In this document: in pieces, positions 21,101-29,348 of the stretch
Layout of the letters: every line of letters starts with the position of its first letter
Numbering within the stretch: the first letter of the stretch is position 1
Source: Flagellatimonas centrodinii
GTDB taxonomy: Bacteria > Pseudomonadota > Gammaproteobacteria > Nevskiales > Nevskiaceae
Direction: 5' to 3'
DNA length: 64,000 nucleotides
NCBI RefSeq assembly: GCF_016918765.2
Contig: NZ_CP092104.1
Coordinates: forward strand, 62,001 to 126,000
Notes under the pieces: generated by a model
What the model was told of the DNA's origin: nothing
Database searches by the model: none
What the model saw: only the letters and a program-made list of their open reading frames with translations
Program-made: the position numbers and the translations under genes

Positions 21101-21502
21101 CGGGTGCCGGACGCGGTGTCACGGGTGATGACGCTGGTGGCGCGAGCGCTGGCCAGCCCGATCGGCCGTGCCCTGCTGGCACCCCGGGCCTGGGCCGGAT
21201 CGGAGTATCCGCTCGCCGGGGTGCATGAGGATCGCTGGATCAGCGCGGTGATCGATCGCTGCTTCGAAACCGACGACGCGTTGTGGGTGATCGATTACAA
21301 GACCACCGCCTTACCCCTCGCAGCCGAAGACCACGACACCTACTGTGCAGAGGCCAGCGCCCGATATGCAGCGCAACTCGACAGCTATCGCCGCCTGCTG
21401 GCGGCACACCGGCCCGGCAAGCCGGTTATCGGCGCCTTCTATTTTGTCGAGCCGGACCGGCTGATCGCCGCCGACGGCACCGGGCTGACGCCGCCGGACT
21501 GA
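18170..21502 (+). CDS. AddA-like UvrD/Rep superfamily helicase-nuclease
   Basis: A 1110-residue SF1A helicase. Motifs in order: Walker A VAPAGSGKTGLLVQR (about 23-37), motif Ia AITFTNKAA, motif II LLVDEMQDTSEAQ, motif III FLVGDPQQSIYAFRKAD, motif IV DANFRSDP, motif V LMTIHRAKGLEFDEVLL and motif VI LLYVALTRAR. A C-terminal RecB-type nuclease follows, with LFHQAMERIA and WVIDYKTT. This is AddA architecture: helicase plus nuclease in one chain. It is translationally coupled to the upstream AddB-like gene. Expected role: ATP-driven unwinding and resection of double-strand breaks. Whether a Chi-like sequence regulates it cannot be seen. The 3' end faces the DsbC-like gene with only 7 bases between. 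Confidence 0.9.
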   Translation: MTLSDAAARRDALDLGHHILAVAPAGSGKTGLLVQRMLATLATVSEPEQVVAITFTNKAAAEIRARVLEALASAAEPAPADPFKQQTWALARAALDHARARGWSLREQPERIRAQTIDGFNAAIAAELPLFSGIGGRARMSEDARGLADAAVQGLFERALAEGADPTLQQAAAAWLRATGNRLDRLTPALSALLERREQWIDPLFDDDHPDAGDSLLVAQHVAAQSALRQALGPDAEALAALARAAAETADDAGPLAWARALDGWPAPGPASARQFDGLAQLLITADGSLRKAGGINVRLGFVAKQPATVALKALLDRHADHPALAMTARQVRVLPPATLPPALTALREHLRVLLKHLLAELRLAMSQRGETDFTEVALAARAALRPEGGYGEALLRRDAQLRHLLVDEMQDTSEAQIGLLAQLTQDWQPGDGRSLFLVGDPQQSIYAFRKADVRLFLQLLETGRLGALALHCLRLDANFRSDPAVVQWVNQQLGPCFPTQPDTVNGEVPFNPSQAQRPAAGGIVSLNGFHDPAAAADATVARARAALSTGASVAVLARSRNHLAPILDRLRSAQLDYACVEVDALAALPGVRDVLACTRALWHPADSLSWLIWLRAPWVGLTWADLLRLSVGRRSLPWPQRLATPPDDLSDDGRQRLNRLMSVLDATRDDAGLQEDLAARVRAVWTQLGGPDCVASREQADVRRCFSLIHAHSRGGSLRDEAAFSRAIDTLYAQPAPGRLQLMTIHRAKGLEFDEVLLVGCGQGARRDGKPLLHTLDTEAGPLLLPKPPDAVAADDPWHRWFNYAQQRQSGARDAEALRLLYVALTRARQGLHLFAHGEPDPDDPDALRLPAASFGGLLQQRFILQGVPSATMAVEVDLQRAPRAARLPADWQPSADDTPRFRPRERRQLRPSEQVLEGRRAERVDEDLYAQSVGILFHQAMERIAETGIAAWQAADAQRRQSLQAALFRMGVSPTRVPDAVSRVMTLVARALASPIGRALLAPRAWAGSEYPLAGVHEDRWISAVIDRCFETDDALWVIDYKTTALPLAAEDHDTYCAEASARYAAQLDSYRRLLAAHRPGKPVIGAFYFVEPDRLIAADGTGLTPPD

Positions 21503-21509
21503 ACGGCCC

Positions 21510-22331
21510 TCAACCGCCCTCGACCGCGGCCGTCGCCTGCTGCGCCTGCAGTGCTTTCACTGCGAACTGCGCGGCCAGCGTCGGTGCCGGCACATAGCCA
21601 TTCACCACTTCACCGTCCGGCAGCACAATCAACGGCGTGCCGCGCAGGCCGATTTCCTTGCCGAGCTGGTATTCCTGCAACACCGGGTTGTCGCAGTCGC
21701 TGGGACCCGCCACCGGTTTGCCCGCCTTCGCAGAGGTGAAAGCCGCCTTGCGGTCATCGGCGCACCACACGGTTTCGGCCTTGCGGAACGAGTCGGTACC
21801 GGGACCCGAGCGCGGATAGAAGACGTAGCGCACACCAATCCCGGCCTGGTTGTAGTCGTCGATCTCGCGATGCATCTTGCGGCAGTAGCCGCAGTCCAGG
21901 TCGGTGAAGACGGTGATGACGTTCTGCGCACCGTCGGGCACGAAACGGATCATGTTGTCGTCGCCCAACTCGTCGAGCAGCGCCAGTCGCATGGCCTTGC
22001 GGCTGCGTTCGGTCAGGGCCTCGCCGGTCTGCAGATCCAGCAGGTCACCATAGACGACATGCTGACCGTCGGCCGTGACATAGGCGAATTCGGTCCCCCA
22101 GCGGGCTTCCAGCATGCCCGGGGCGTCGGCCTCGCGCAGGGCGTCGGGGGGTACACCGACCAGCTTCTCGAGCCGCGCACGAATATCGGGGTGGGCTCCC
22201 GCGGGCAGGGCCGGCGGCAGCGTCGGCGGCGGGCTGACGGCGGTCGCGGTATCCGGCAGCGGGTCGGCGCAGCTGGCGAGCAACAGCGCGCTGAACAAGG
22301 CAACAGCGCCCGAACGGGAAATGGGGAACAT
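21510..22331 (-). CDS. DsbC-family thiol:disulfide interchange protein, probable lipoprotein
   Basis: A 273-residue protein. The leader MFPISRSGAVALFSALLLASC ends with a good lipobox (LASC), so it is probably lipid-anchored rather than soluble like E. coli DsbC. A DsbC-type dimerisation region follows (HPDIRARLEKLVGVPP...YVTADGQHVVYGDLLDLQTG). The thioredoxin-fold domain has the redox motif CGYC in TDLDCGYCRKMH and the cis-Pro loop GTPLIVLPDG. A second Cys pair (WCADD and DCDN) matches the structural disulfide of DsbC. Expected function: periplasmic disulfide isomerase. ATG 22331 is chosen over upstream TTG/GTG codons for the signal peptide. It is downstream of xerD, the same order as E. coli xerD-dsbC. 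Confidence 0.88.
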   Translation of the reverse strand: MFPISRSGAVALFSALLLASCADPLPDTATAVSPPPTLPPALPAGAHPDIRARLEKLVGVPPDALREADAPGMLEARWGTEFAYVTADGQHVVYGDLLDLQTGEALTERSRKAMRLALLDELGDDNMIRFVPDGAQNVITVFTDLDCGYCRKMHREIDDYNQAGIGVRYVFYPRSGPGTDSFRKAETVWCADDRKAAFTSAKAGKPVAGPSDCDNPVLQEYQLGKEIGLRGTPLIVLPDGEVVNGYVPAPTLAAQFAVKALQAQQATAAVEGG

Positions 22332-22392
22332 GAACACTCTCACTGACAATCAGACGGAAGTATGACACCGGCGGGGCCGGGAGTTCGCCGAC

Positions 22393-23316
22393 TCAGGCCC
22401 GCGGATGATGCGCCGCATGCAGTCGTGCCAGCCGCGCTTGAGCCACATGGGTATAGATCTGGGTGGTCGACAGGTCGGCATGTCCGAGCAGACGTTGGAC
22501 ACTGCGCAGATCGGCACCGTGATTGAGCAGGTGGGTGGCGAAGGCATGGCGCAGGGTGTGCGGCGACAGCGCGCTGCGAATACCGGCCTGGCGGGCGTGC
22601 AGGCCCAGGCGTTGCCAGAAGTTCTGGCGACTCATGGCGTCGCCGCGCTGCGACAGGAAGACCGCGTCATGCGGTGCGCCGCGCATCAGCAGCGGCCGCG
22701 ACTGCCGCAGGTAACGCGCCAACCAGTCTGCCGCCCATTCGCCCATCGGCACCAGCCGCTCCTTGCCGCCCTTGCCCTGCACCTGCAGCAGGCCGCGTGC
22801 CAGGTTGACCCGCGGCATCGGCAGACCCACCAGCTCGCTGACCCGCAAGCCACAGGCGTACATCAGCTCCAGCATCGCGCGGTCGCGCAGACCGAGTGGA
22901 TCGTCGACATCCGGCGCATCCAGCAGCCGGGCCACCTCGTCCTCCTCCAGCGTGCGCGGCAGACGGCGCCCAAGCCGCGGCGCCTCGATACGGGCGGTAG
23001 GGTCGTCGCTGCGCTGACCCTCGGCCAACTGCTGCCGATAGAACTGTCGCAGCGCCGACAGCCGACGCGCCTGGGTGCGACTGCCGGTGCCGGCGCCGAC
23101 CGCCGCGAGCCAGGCTCGGAGATCGGCTTCGCTGGCAGCCTCCAGTCGGACCTGTCGCGACTGCAGCCAGCGCGCCAACAGCGCCAGATCGGAGCGGTAG
23201 CTGGCGCGGGTGTTGGGGGACGCCCCCCTTTCCAGCCACAAGTGGTCGACAAAGCGGTCGAGCGCCGCGATGTCATCCGGTTCGAGGGGCGCAGGGACGG
23301 AACGGGCACGGGCCAT
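22393..23316 (-). CDS. xerD: Site-specific tyrosine recombinase XerD
   Basis: A 307-residue tyrosine recombinase. The N-terminal SAM-like domain covers about 15-100 (FVDHLWLERGASPNTRASY). The catalytic residues are all visible: Arg in ACGLRVSELVGL, Lys in GKGGKERLVP, His/Arg in SPHTLRHAFATHLL, His in LLGHADLSTTQ, and the nucleophile Tyr in QIYTHV. With XerC and FtsK (also encoded in this window) it resolves chromosome dimers at dif. The length and the dsbC-like gene just downstream support XerD rather than XerC or a phage integrase. It is divergent from plsC with only five bases between starts, so the promoters overlap the coding ends. Confidence 0.93.
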   Translation of the reverse strand: MARARSVPAPLEPDDIAALDRFVDHLWLERGASPNTRASYRSDLALLARWLQSRQVRLEAASEADLRAWLAAVGAGTGSRTQARRLSALRQFYRQQLAEGQRSDDPTARIEAPRLGRRLPRTLEEDEVARLLDAPDVDDPLGLRDRAMLELMYACGLRVSELVGLPMPRVNLARGLLQVQGKGGKERLVPMGEWAADWLARYLRQSRPLLMRGAPHDAVFLSQRGDAMSRQNFWQRLGLHARQAGIRSALSPHTLRHAFATHLLNHGADLRSVQRLLGHADLSTTQIYTHVAQARLARLHAAHHPRA

Positions 23317-23321
23317 GACCT

Positions 23322-24086
23322 ATGATACGGCGCTTCGTATGCAGGCCTGGAGGCCCGCAGCCCTTGCATCTCGTCTACGCCATTGTCTCCGCCCCGCTGT
23401 TTGCCGGGGTGCTGTTCCTGATCTGCTGTCCGCTGATCCTGCTGCTGCCGACACTGCGGTGGCGGCGCGCCATGGGCCGGCTGTCGGTGCGTCTCAGCCT
23501 AGGGGTGATCGGGGTGCCGATCCGGGTCCGCGGGCGGCAGCATCTACCCGAGGGTCCCTGCGTGGCGGTGGCCAATCACACCAGCTATCTGGACGGCCTG
23601 GTGCTGACAGCGGCCCTGCCCGGTCACTTCACGTTCATGGTGCAGGACGGGGCTGCATCCTGGCCTTTCGTCGGCGCGGTGCTGCGGCGCATGGGCGTCG
23701 CCTTCATCAATCGGACCGCCGTGCGCGAAGGTGCCCGACAGACCCGAGCGCTCCTGAAACGACTGGCACAGGGCGAGGCCCTGGCGATCTTTGCCGAAGG
23801 GACCTTCGCCGATACGCCGGGCCTGTTGCCCTTCAAGACCGGTGCCTTCCTGCTGGCAGCCCGCGCCGACGTGCCGGTACTGCCGGTGGTGATCCGGGGA
23901 ACCCGCCGCCTGCTCGGCGAGGGGCGCCGCAGCCTGCGCTGGTCGGTGGTGGAGATCGAGATTCTGCCGCCGCGGATGGCAGCCGGCAGTGATCGAAATG
24001 CGGTCACAGCCCTGCGCGACCAGGTCCGGGCCGACATCGCCCGGCACTGCGGGGAACCCGACAAGGGGCCACCCGGCGCCGATTGA
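23322..24086 (+). CDS. plsC: 1-acyl-sn-glycerol-3-phosphate acyltransferase (PlsC-type)
   Basis: A 254-residue membrane-associated acyltransferase. An N-terminal hydrophobic segment (ISAPLFAGVLFLICCPLILLL-like, about 20-45) is followed by motif I NHTSYLDG (HX4D), motif II around FINRT, motif III FAEGTFADTPGLLPFKTGAF and motif IV LPVVIRGT. It should acylate lysophosphatidate in phospholipid synthesis at the inner membrane. The visible ATG 23322 sits only five bases from the xerD start, with no clear Shine-Dalgarno, so the true start could lie slightly downstream. Paralogues with other acyl acceptors (for example ornithine lipids) share these motifs, so the exact substrate is inferred. Confidence 0.85.
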   Translation: MIRRFVCRPGGPQPLHLVYAIVSAPLFAGVLFLICCPLILLLPTLRWRRAMGRLSVRLSLGVIGVPIRVRGRQHLPEGPCVAVANHTSYLDGLVLTAALPGHFTFMVQDGAASWPFVGAVLRRMGVAFINRTAVREGARQTRALLKRLAQGEALAIFAEGTFADTPGLLPFKTGAFLLAARADVPVLPVVIRGTRRLLGEGRRSLRWSVVEIEILPPRMAAGSDRNAVTALRDQVRADIARHCGEPDKGPPGAD

Positions 24087-24213
24087 TGCACCGCACAAGC
24101 GGGGCGTGGGAGGGGTATCCTTATCATTCGTTCAACTCTTCAGGCGCCTGTGACTGCCCCGAATCCCCGCTCCCTGCGCCGTCCCGGCGCCGCCTGTGCC
24201 CCGTGTAGCCCCG

Positions 24214-25530
24214 ATGCGCCGTAGCCTCGCCCCGCAACCCTGGGAGAACTGGGCACGTACGGTCGCCTGCGAGCCGGCCCACCGCGCCTACCCGGTGACC
24301 CTCGAAGAGGTCCAGGCCGAGGTCCTGCGCTGCGCCGAAGAGGGCGAACGACTGCGGGTCATCGGCCGCGGGCATTCATTCACGCCGCTGTGTCACAGCG
24401 ACGAGAACCAGATGTCGCTGGACCGTTTCACCGGCATCGACGGCGTCGACATGGCGCAGCGCCGGGTGTGGGTGCGGGCCGGTACGCGGCTCCATCGGCT
24501 CGGCGAGATGCTCGCCGATCGCGGGCTGGCGCTCGACCTGTTCAGCGACAGCAAGCAGCAGACGCTGGCGGGCGCCATTTCGACCGGCACCCATGGCACC
24601 GGACGCACCGTCGGCAGCCTGTCGACGTTGGTCACCGGCCTGCGCATGGTGCTGGCGGACGGCTCGGTCCGCACCTTCACCGCCGATGACGGCGAAGTGT
24701 TCGATGCCGTGCGGTTGTCGCTGGGCGCCCTCGGGGTGATCACCCATGTCGAACTGGCCTGTCGCGACAGCTATCGCCTGGAGGTGCGCCGACAGCGAAC
24801 GGTGCTGGACACGGTGCTGGCCCAACTCGACGACCTGCGCCGCGAGCATCGCCACCTCAGCCTGTACTGGTACCCGTTCACCCGCCACGTCCAGCTGATC
24901 ACCCGCAATGAAACGACTGCGCCGGCCACCCGGGTTCCAACGCAACGCTTCGTCCAGGACGTCCTGACCGACAACGTGATGGGCTGGGGCCTGTCGCGCA
25001 TGACCCGCAGTGTGCCGGCCATGGCCGAACGCAGCAGTCGGCTGGCCACCCGCGGTCTGCGTGACCATCACTGGGTGGCCGAGGCCCACAATGCCTTCGC
25101 CGCTCCGCGATGGGTGCGCTACGTCGAATCGGAGTACGCAGTACCGGTTGCCAACCTCGGGTTGGTGCTGCGGCAGATGCAGCGGTTGATCGAGGCGTTG
25201 CAGTTCCGCGTCCACCTGCCGGTGACCATCCGCTTCGCGCCTGCCGACCCCCTGTGGCTGTCCCCAGCCCACGGACGCGACGTCGCCTACATCGCCATCC
25301 ACATGGCACACGGCATGCCCTACGCCGACTACTTTGCCGCCATGGGCGACCTGTTCGACCGTCACGGCGGCCGCCCCCACTGGGGCAAGCTGCACGACAA
25401 GACCGCCCGCGAACTGCGCAAGCTGTATCCGCGGTTCAACGACTTCCTGGCCCTGCGGCAGCAGCTCGACCCCCGCGGGGTGCTGCTCAACCGCTACCTC
25501 AGCGGCCTGCTGGACGTTCGCGAGCGATGA
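24214..25530 (+). CDS. D-arabinono-1,4-lactone oxidase / sugar-lactone oxidase family FAD protein
   Basis: A 438-residue VAO-type flavoprotein. The FAD domain shows PVTLEEVQAEVLRCAEEG, RVIGRGHSFTPLCHSDE (the His of GHSF is the usual covalent flavin site), AGAISTGTHGTGR and LGALGVITHVELACRD. The C-terminal substrate domain contains PVTIRFAPADPLWLSP and the family signature PHWGKLHD. Relatives oxidise L-gulono-, L-galactono- or D-arabinono-lactone, or alditols; the bacterial substrate is not evident. ATG 24214 is chosen; GTG 24196 in frame is possible. The last bases overlap the zapE start (ATGA). Confidence 0.85.
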   Translation: MRRSLAPQPWENWARTVACEPAHRAYPVTLEEVQAEVLRCAEEGERLRVIGRGHSFTPLCHSDENQMSLDRFTGIDGVDMAQRRVWVRAGTRLHRLGEMLADRGLALDLFSDSKQQTLAGAISTGTHGTGRTVGSLSTLVTGLRMVLADGSVRTFTADDGEVFDAVRLSLGALGVITHVELACRDSYRLEVRRQRTVLDTVLAQLDDLRREHRHLSLYWYPFTRHVQLITRNETTAPATRVPTQRFVQDVLTDNVMGWGLSRMTRSVPAMAERSSRLATRGLRDHHWVAEAHNAFAAPRWVRYVESEYAVPVANLGLVLRQMQRLIEALQFRVHLPVTIRFAPADPLWLSPAHGRDVAYIAIHMAHGMPYADYFAAMGDLFDRHGGRPHWGKLHDKTARELRKLYPRFNDFLALRQQLDPRGVLLNRYLSGLLDVRER

Positions 25531-26618
25531 GTCGGCCGCCGTCCCCGGCGACCCGCTACGCCGCCGACCTGCAACAACCGGGATTCCAGGCCGATGCCGC
25601 CCAGGCCGAGGCGGTGGCGGCGCTGCAACAGGTGTACGAGCAGTTGCTGCAGCGCAAGCCCCGTCGCAGCCTCTCCGGTCGCCTGAAACGGCCCTGGCCG
25701 GCGGTTTCGGGGCTGTATCTGTGGGGTGGCGTCGGCCGCGGAAAGACCTATCTCATGGATGCCTTCTACGAGGCCCTGCCTTTCCGCGGCAAGCGACGGA
25801 CCCATTTCCACAGGTTCATGCTGGACGTGCAGGCCCGCCGTCGTCGCTACCCCGACACCCCTGATCCGCTGCTGCAGGTCGCACGCGAAATTGCGACGGA
25901 GGTGCGGGTACTCTGTTTCGACGAGTTCTTCGTCTCCGACATCGCCGATGCAATGATTCTGGGCCGACTGTTCGAGGCGCTGTTTGCGGAGGGTATCTGC
26001 CTGATCGCGACCAGCAACCTGCCGCCGGACCAGCTCTATCGTGACGGCCTGCAACGCCAACACTTTCTGCCGGCCATCGACACCCTGAAGCGACATGTGC
26101 GGGTGCTCAATGTCGATGGCGGCGTCGATTATCGGCTGCGCACCCTGACCCAGACCGAGATCTACCACGCCCCCTGCGATGCCGCCGCCGAAGCCAATCT
26201 GGCCCATTGGTTCAGCCAGCTGGCACCGGACCCCGGCAAGACCGATGCAACGCTCACCCTGCATGATCGTCCGATCCGCGCCCGTCGCCTCGCCGAGGGC
26301 GTGGGCTGGTTCGATTTTTCCCAATTGTGCGAGGGTCCGCGGGGGGTTGCCGACTACATCGAGCTGGCGCGAACCCACCACACCATCCTGCTGTCGCGGG
26401 TGCCGCAACTGGGGCTGGATGGCGAGGATCCAGCGAGACGCTTCGTTCACCTGGTGGACGAGTTCTACGACCGCAGTGTGAAACTGGTAATGGCGGCAGA
26501 TGTCCCCCTGGTCGCCCTCTACGGTGGAGAAAAGCTCCGCTTTGAGTTCGAGCGAACCCGCTCCAGGCTGCTGGAGATGCAGTCAGCCGAATACCTGGCC
26601 CGCCCCCACATTCCGTGA
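25527..26618 (+). CDS. zapE: Cell division protein ZapE (AFG1-like ATPase)
   Basis: A 363-residue AFG1-family P-loop ATPase. Walker A is LWGGVGRGKTYLMD (about 65-78), then HFHRFMLDVQ, Walker B CFDEFFVSDIADAM, the sensor IATSNLPPDQLY, and the C-terminal DEFYDRSVKLVMAA and FERTRSRLLEMQSAEY typical of ZapE. In E. coli it is recruited to the divisome late and destabilises FtsZ polymers under stress or low oxygen; that is family knowledge. The start ATG 25527 overlaps the stop of the lactone-oxidase gene by four bases. Length matches the family (about 360-375). Confidence 0.92.
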   Translation: MSRPPSPATRYAADLQQPGFQADAAQAEAVAALQQVYEQLLQRKPRRSLSGRLKRPWPAVSGLYLWGGVGRGKTYLMDAFYEALPFRGKRRTHFHRFMLDVQARRRRYPDTPDPLLQVAREIATEVRVLCFDEFFVSDIADAMILGRLFEALFAEGICLIATSNLPPDQLYRDGLQRQHFLPAIDTLKRHVRVLNVDGGVDYRLRTLTQTEIYHAPCDAAAEANLAHWFSQLAPDPGKTDATLTLHDRPIRARRLAEGVGWFDFSQLCEGPRGVADYIELARTHHTILLSRVPQLGLDGEDPARRFVHLVDEFYDRSVKLVMAADVPLVALYGGEKLRFEFERTRSRLLEMQSAEYLARPHIP

Positions 26619-26685
26619 GCGCTACACTGTGCGCTTTCCTGAACGAGCGCGCCCCGGCGCGCCCCCGCAACGAGGTCCGCTGTAC

Positions 26686-27819
26686 ATGATGCTTCGCCTG
26701 CTTGCCCTGCTGATCGTGGCCACCGTGCCCGCCCTTGCAGCCGCCGCTTCGGTGCCGGAACCGCCCGACATCGAGGCCAGCAGTTATGTGCTGATGGATT
26801 TCCACAGCGGTCAGGTTCTGGCCACCCGCAATGGCCGAACTGCGGTCGAGCCGGCCAGCATCACCAAGGTGATGACGGTCTACGTGGCGTTCGACGAACT
26901 GAAGGCCGGCCATATCGCGCTGGACGACGAAGTGCTGATCAGCGAGCGTGCCTGGCGCAGCGAGGGCTCACGCTCGTTCGTCGAGGTCGGCAAGCGGGTG
27001 CGGCTGGAGGACCTGTTGCACGGCATCATCATCCAGTCCGGTAACGATGCCAGCATCGCGCTGGCGGAACACATTGCCGGTGATGAGAGCGTCTTCGCGC
27101 AATTGATGAACAAGCATGCCAAGCGCCTCGGCATGAAGGACACCCATTTCACCAACGCCAGCGGGCTGCCCGATCCCGATTTGCTGACCACCGCGCACGA
27201 TATCGCGCTGCTGTCGCAAGCACTGATTCGCGACTTCCCCGATCTCTATCCCTGGTTCAAAGACACCGAGTTCGTCTACAACGGCATCCGTCAGCGCAAC
27301 CGAAACCTGTTGCTGTACGAAGACCGCACGGTCGACGGCATCAAGACCGGCCACACCAACGCGGCTGGCTACTGTCTGGCCGCCAGCGCCATTCGCGACG
27401 ACCGCCGTCTGATCACCGTGGTGATGGGCACCGAGAGCCCGCGTGCGCGCACCCGCGCATCCCGCGCACTGCTGGAGTACGGCTATCGCTTCTTCGAGAC
27501 TGCTCAGCTCTTCGGGGCCGACCAGCCGGTGGATACCCTGCGCATCTACAAGGGCGCCAGCGAGCAGCTGAAGGTCGGCGTTACAGCGCCGATTGCGCTG
27601 TCGCTGCCACGTGATGCCGGCAGTCGCCTGCAGGTCAGCCATACCGTCGAGGGCCCGCTGGAAGCCCCGGTACAGGTCGGACAGCGGGTCGGTACGGTCA
27701 CCGTGACACTGGACGGCGAGACCCTGCGCAGCCAGCCGATGGTGGCGCTCGAAACCATTGCCGAGGGCTCTCTGTGGCAGCGCGCGGCCGATACTGTGCG
27801 CCTCTGGCTTGCCGACTGA
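26686..27819 (+). CDS. dacC: D-alanyl-D-alanine carboxypeptidase (PBP5/6 type)
   Basis: A 377-residue class C penicillin-binding protein. Signal peptide [20 protein letters not shown]. The catalytic motifs are ASITKVMT (SxxK), [13 protein letters not shown] (SxN) and [15 protein letters not shown] (KTG). A C-terminal PBP5-type beta domain (about 275-355) precedes an amphipathic tail ([16 protein letters not shown]) that should anchor it to the outer face of the inner membrane. It trims the terminal D-Ala from peptidoglycan pentapeptides. ATG 26686 is chosen because GAGG lies 10 bases upstream. dacA and dacC cannot be distinguished from sequence alone. lipB begins 10 bases after its stop codon. 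Confidence 0.92.
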   Translation: MMLRLLALLIVATVPALAAAASVPEPPDIEASSYVLMDFHSGQVLATRNGRTAVEPASITKVMTVYVAFDELKAGHIALDDEVLISERAWRSEGSRSFVEVGKRVRLEDLLHGIIIQSGNDASIALAEHIAGDESVFAQLMNKHAKRLGMKDTHFTNASGLPDPDLLTTAHDIALLSQALIRDFPDLYPWFKDTEFVYNGIRQRNRNLLLYEDRTVDGIKTGHTNAAGYCLAASAIRDDRRLITVVMGTESPRARTRASRALLEYGYRFFETAQLFGADQPVDTLRIYKGASEQLKVGVTAPIALSLPRDAGSRLQVSHTVEGPLEAPVQVGQRVGTVTVTLDGETLRSQPMVALETIAEGSLWQRAADTVRLWLAD

Positions 27820-27829
27820 CCTGCCTCCG

Positions 27830-28492
27830 GTGCCGGCGCCACTGCAGCGCTGGCTGGGCCAGGTCGACTATGTCGACAGTCTGGCGGCGATGCGCGCCTT
27901 CACCCAACAGCGTGGCGCCACCACGGCAGACGAATTCTGGATCCTCGAACATCCGCCCGTGTTCACCCAGGGTCAGGCCGGTCGGCCGGAACACCTGTTG
28001 ATGCCGGGTGAGATTCCGGTGGTGGCAAGCGACCGCGGTGGCCAGGTGACCTACCACGGGCCCGGCCAGTTGGTGATTTACGTCCTGATCGATCTCGCCC
28101 GCATGGGTATCGGCGTGCGGCGACTGGTCACCGGCATCGAGCAAGCCATGATCGATCTCCTGGCCGATCTCGGCCTGACGGCTCGCGCCGACCCCGCCGC
28201 GCCCGGGGTCTACGTGGGTCGCGACAAGATCGGCTCGCTGGGGCTGCGGGTGCGTCGGGGCTGCAGCTATCACGGCCTGTCGCTGAACGTCGACATGGAC
28301 CTGTCGCCGTTCGGCCGTATCAATCCCTGTGGCCATCAGGGCCTGCGGATGATCCAGCTGAAGGACCGCGTGCCGGGCATGGCCGTGGCCGCAGCGGCGG
28401 AATTGCTGATGACCCATCTGTACCGCCAGTTCGGCTACGCGCCTGCGGCCGACAATGCGCGAGCCCGCAGTCTGCCTACAATAGCGGCATGA
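27830..28492 (+). CDS. lipB: Octanoyl-[acyl-carrier-protein]:protein N-octanoyltransferase
   Basis: A 220-residue LipB. Conserved stretches are [34 protein letters not shown], the catalytic Lys in [21 protein letters not shown], and the catalytic Cys in [11 protein letters not shown]. It transfers octanoate from ACP to lipoyl domains, the first step of lipoate synthesis. GTG 27830 is preferred because the frame upstream overlaps dacC and the family begins close to here; no strong Shine-Dalgarno is present. dacA-ybeD-lipB-lipA is the usual gammaproteobacterial order; here ybeD is missing between dacC and lipB, and lipA is not nearby. Confidence 0.9.
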   Translation: MPAPLQRWLGQVDYVDSLAAMRAFTQQRGATTADEFWILEHPPVFTQGQAGRPEHLLMPGEIPVVASDRGGQVTYHGPGQLVIYVLIDLARMGIGVRRLVTGIEQAMIDLLADLGLTARADPAAPGVYVGRDKIGSLGLRVRRGCSYHGLSLNVDMDLSPFGRINPCGHQGLRMIQLKDRVPGMAVAAAAELLMTHLYRQFGYAPAADNARARSLPTIAA

Positions 28493-28526
28493 AACTGCTC
28501 GCCCCACCCCAGCCGGAGTGCCCCGC

Positions 28527-29348
28527 ATGAGCGTCGCTCCCACGCCCAAAGATGTGCTGGTCCGCGTGCGCGGCCTGCATTTCCGGCTCGGTAGCCGCAG
28601 CATCTACAAGGGCATCGATCTCGACGTTCCTCGCGGCAAGGTCACGGCGATCATGGGGCCCTCGGGCACCGGCAAGACCACCCTGCTGCGGCTGATCGGC
28701 GGCCAGTGGCGGCCGACCGAGGGTGCCGTCGAGTTCGACGGCACCAATGTTCACGCGCTGGGCCGCCGCGCGCTCTACCAGTTGCGCAAGCGCATGGGCA
28801 TGCTGTTTCAGCACGGTGCCCTGCTGACCGACCTCAGCGTCTTCGAGAACGTGGCATTCCCGGTGCGCGAGCACACCCGCCTGCCGCCGGCGCTGATTCG
28901 CGACCTGGTGCTGCTGAAATTGCAGGCAGTGGGGCTGCGCGGGGCTGCAGACCTGATGCCGGAACAGCTGTCGGGCGGCATGGCTCGCCGGGTCGCGCTG
29001 GCGCGAGCGGTGGTGATGGACCCCGACCTGGTGATGTACGACGAGCCGTTCACCGGCCAGGACCCCATCAGCATGGGCGTCCTGATGCGGCTGATTCGCA
29101 GCCTCAATGATGCCCTCGGACTGACCAGCATCGTGGTGTCTCACGATGTCAACGAGGTGCTGTCAATTGCCGACTACGTGTATGTGGTTGCGGGCGGCGA
29201 GATCATTGCCCGCGGCACGCCGGAGGAACTGCGCGCCTCGGAAAATGCGCTGGCACAGCAGTTCCTGCGGGGCGAAGCCGATGGTCCGGTCGCCTTCCAC
29301 TATCCGGCCGCCTCGCTGGCCGAGCAGTTGATGGGAGCCCCTGAATGA
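28527..29348 (+). CDS. mlaF: Phospholipid ABC transporter ATP-binding protein MlaF
   Basis: A 273-residue ABC ATPase. Walker A IMGPSGTGKTTLLRL (about 47-61), Q-loop MLFQHGALLTDLSVFENVAFP, signature LSGGMARRVALARA, Walker B LVMYDEPFTGQDPIS and H-loop IVVSHDV. The MLFQ/GALLTDLSVFEN wording and the C-terminal extension (FLRGEADGPVAFHYPA) are specific to MlaF. It powers phospholipid transport between inner and outer membranes with MlaE, D and B. ATG 28527 has CGGAG eight bases upstream. First of six contiguous mla genes; it overlaps mlaE by four bases. Confidence 0.95.
   Translation: MSVAPTPKDVLVRVRGLHFRLGSRSIYKGIDLDVPRGKVTAIMGPSGTGKTTLLRLIGGQWRPTEGAVEFDGTNVHALGRRALYQLRKRMGMLFQHGALLTDLSVFENVAFPVREHTRLPPALIRDLVLLKLQAVGLRGAADLMPEQLSGGMARRVALARAVVMDPDLVMYDEPFTGQDPISMGVLMRLIRSLNDALGLTSIVVSHDVNEVLSIADYVYVVAGGEIIARGTPEELRASENALAQQFLRGEADGPVAFHYPAASLAEQLMGAPE

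Noticed and set aside
22393-23316. Tyrosine recombinase as a phage or integrative-element integrase
   Set aside because: Length, motifs and the adjacent dsbC-like gene identify chromosomal XerD; there is no phage context or attachment repeat, and tRNA-Leu lies 13 kb away intact.
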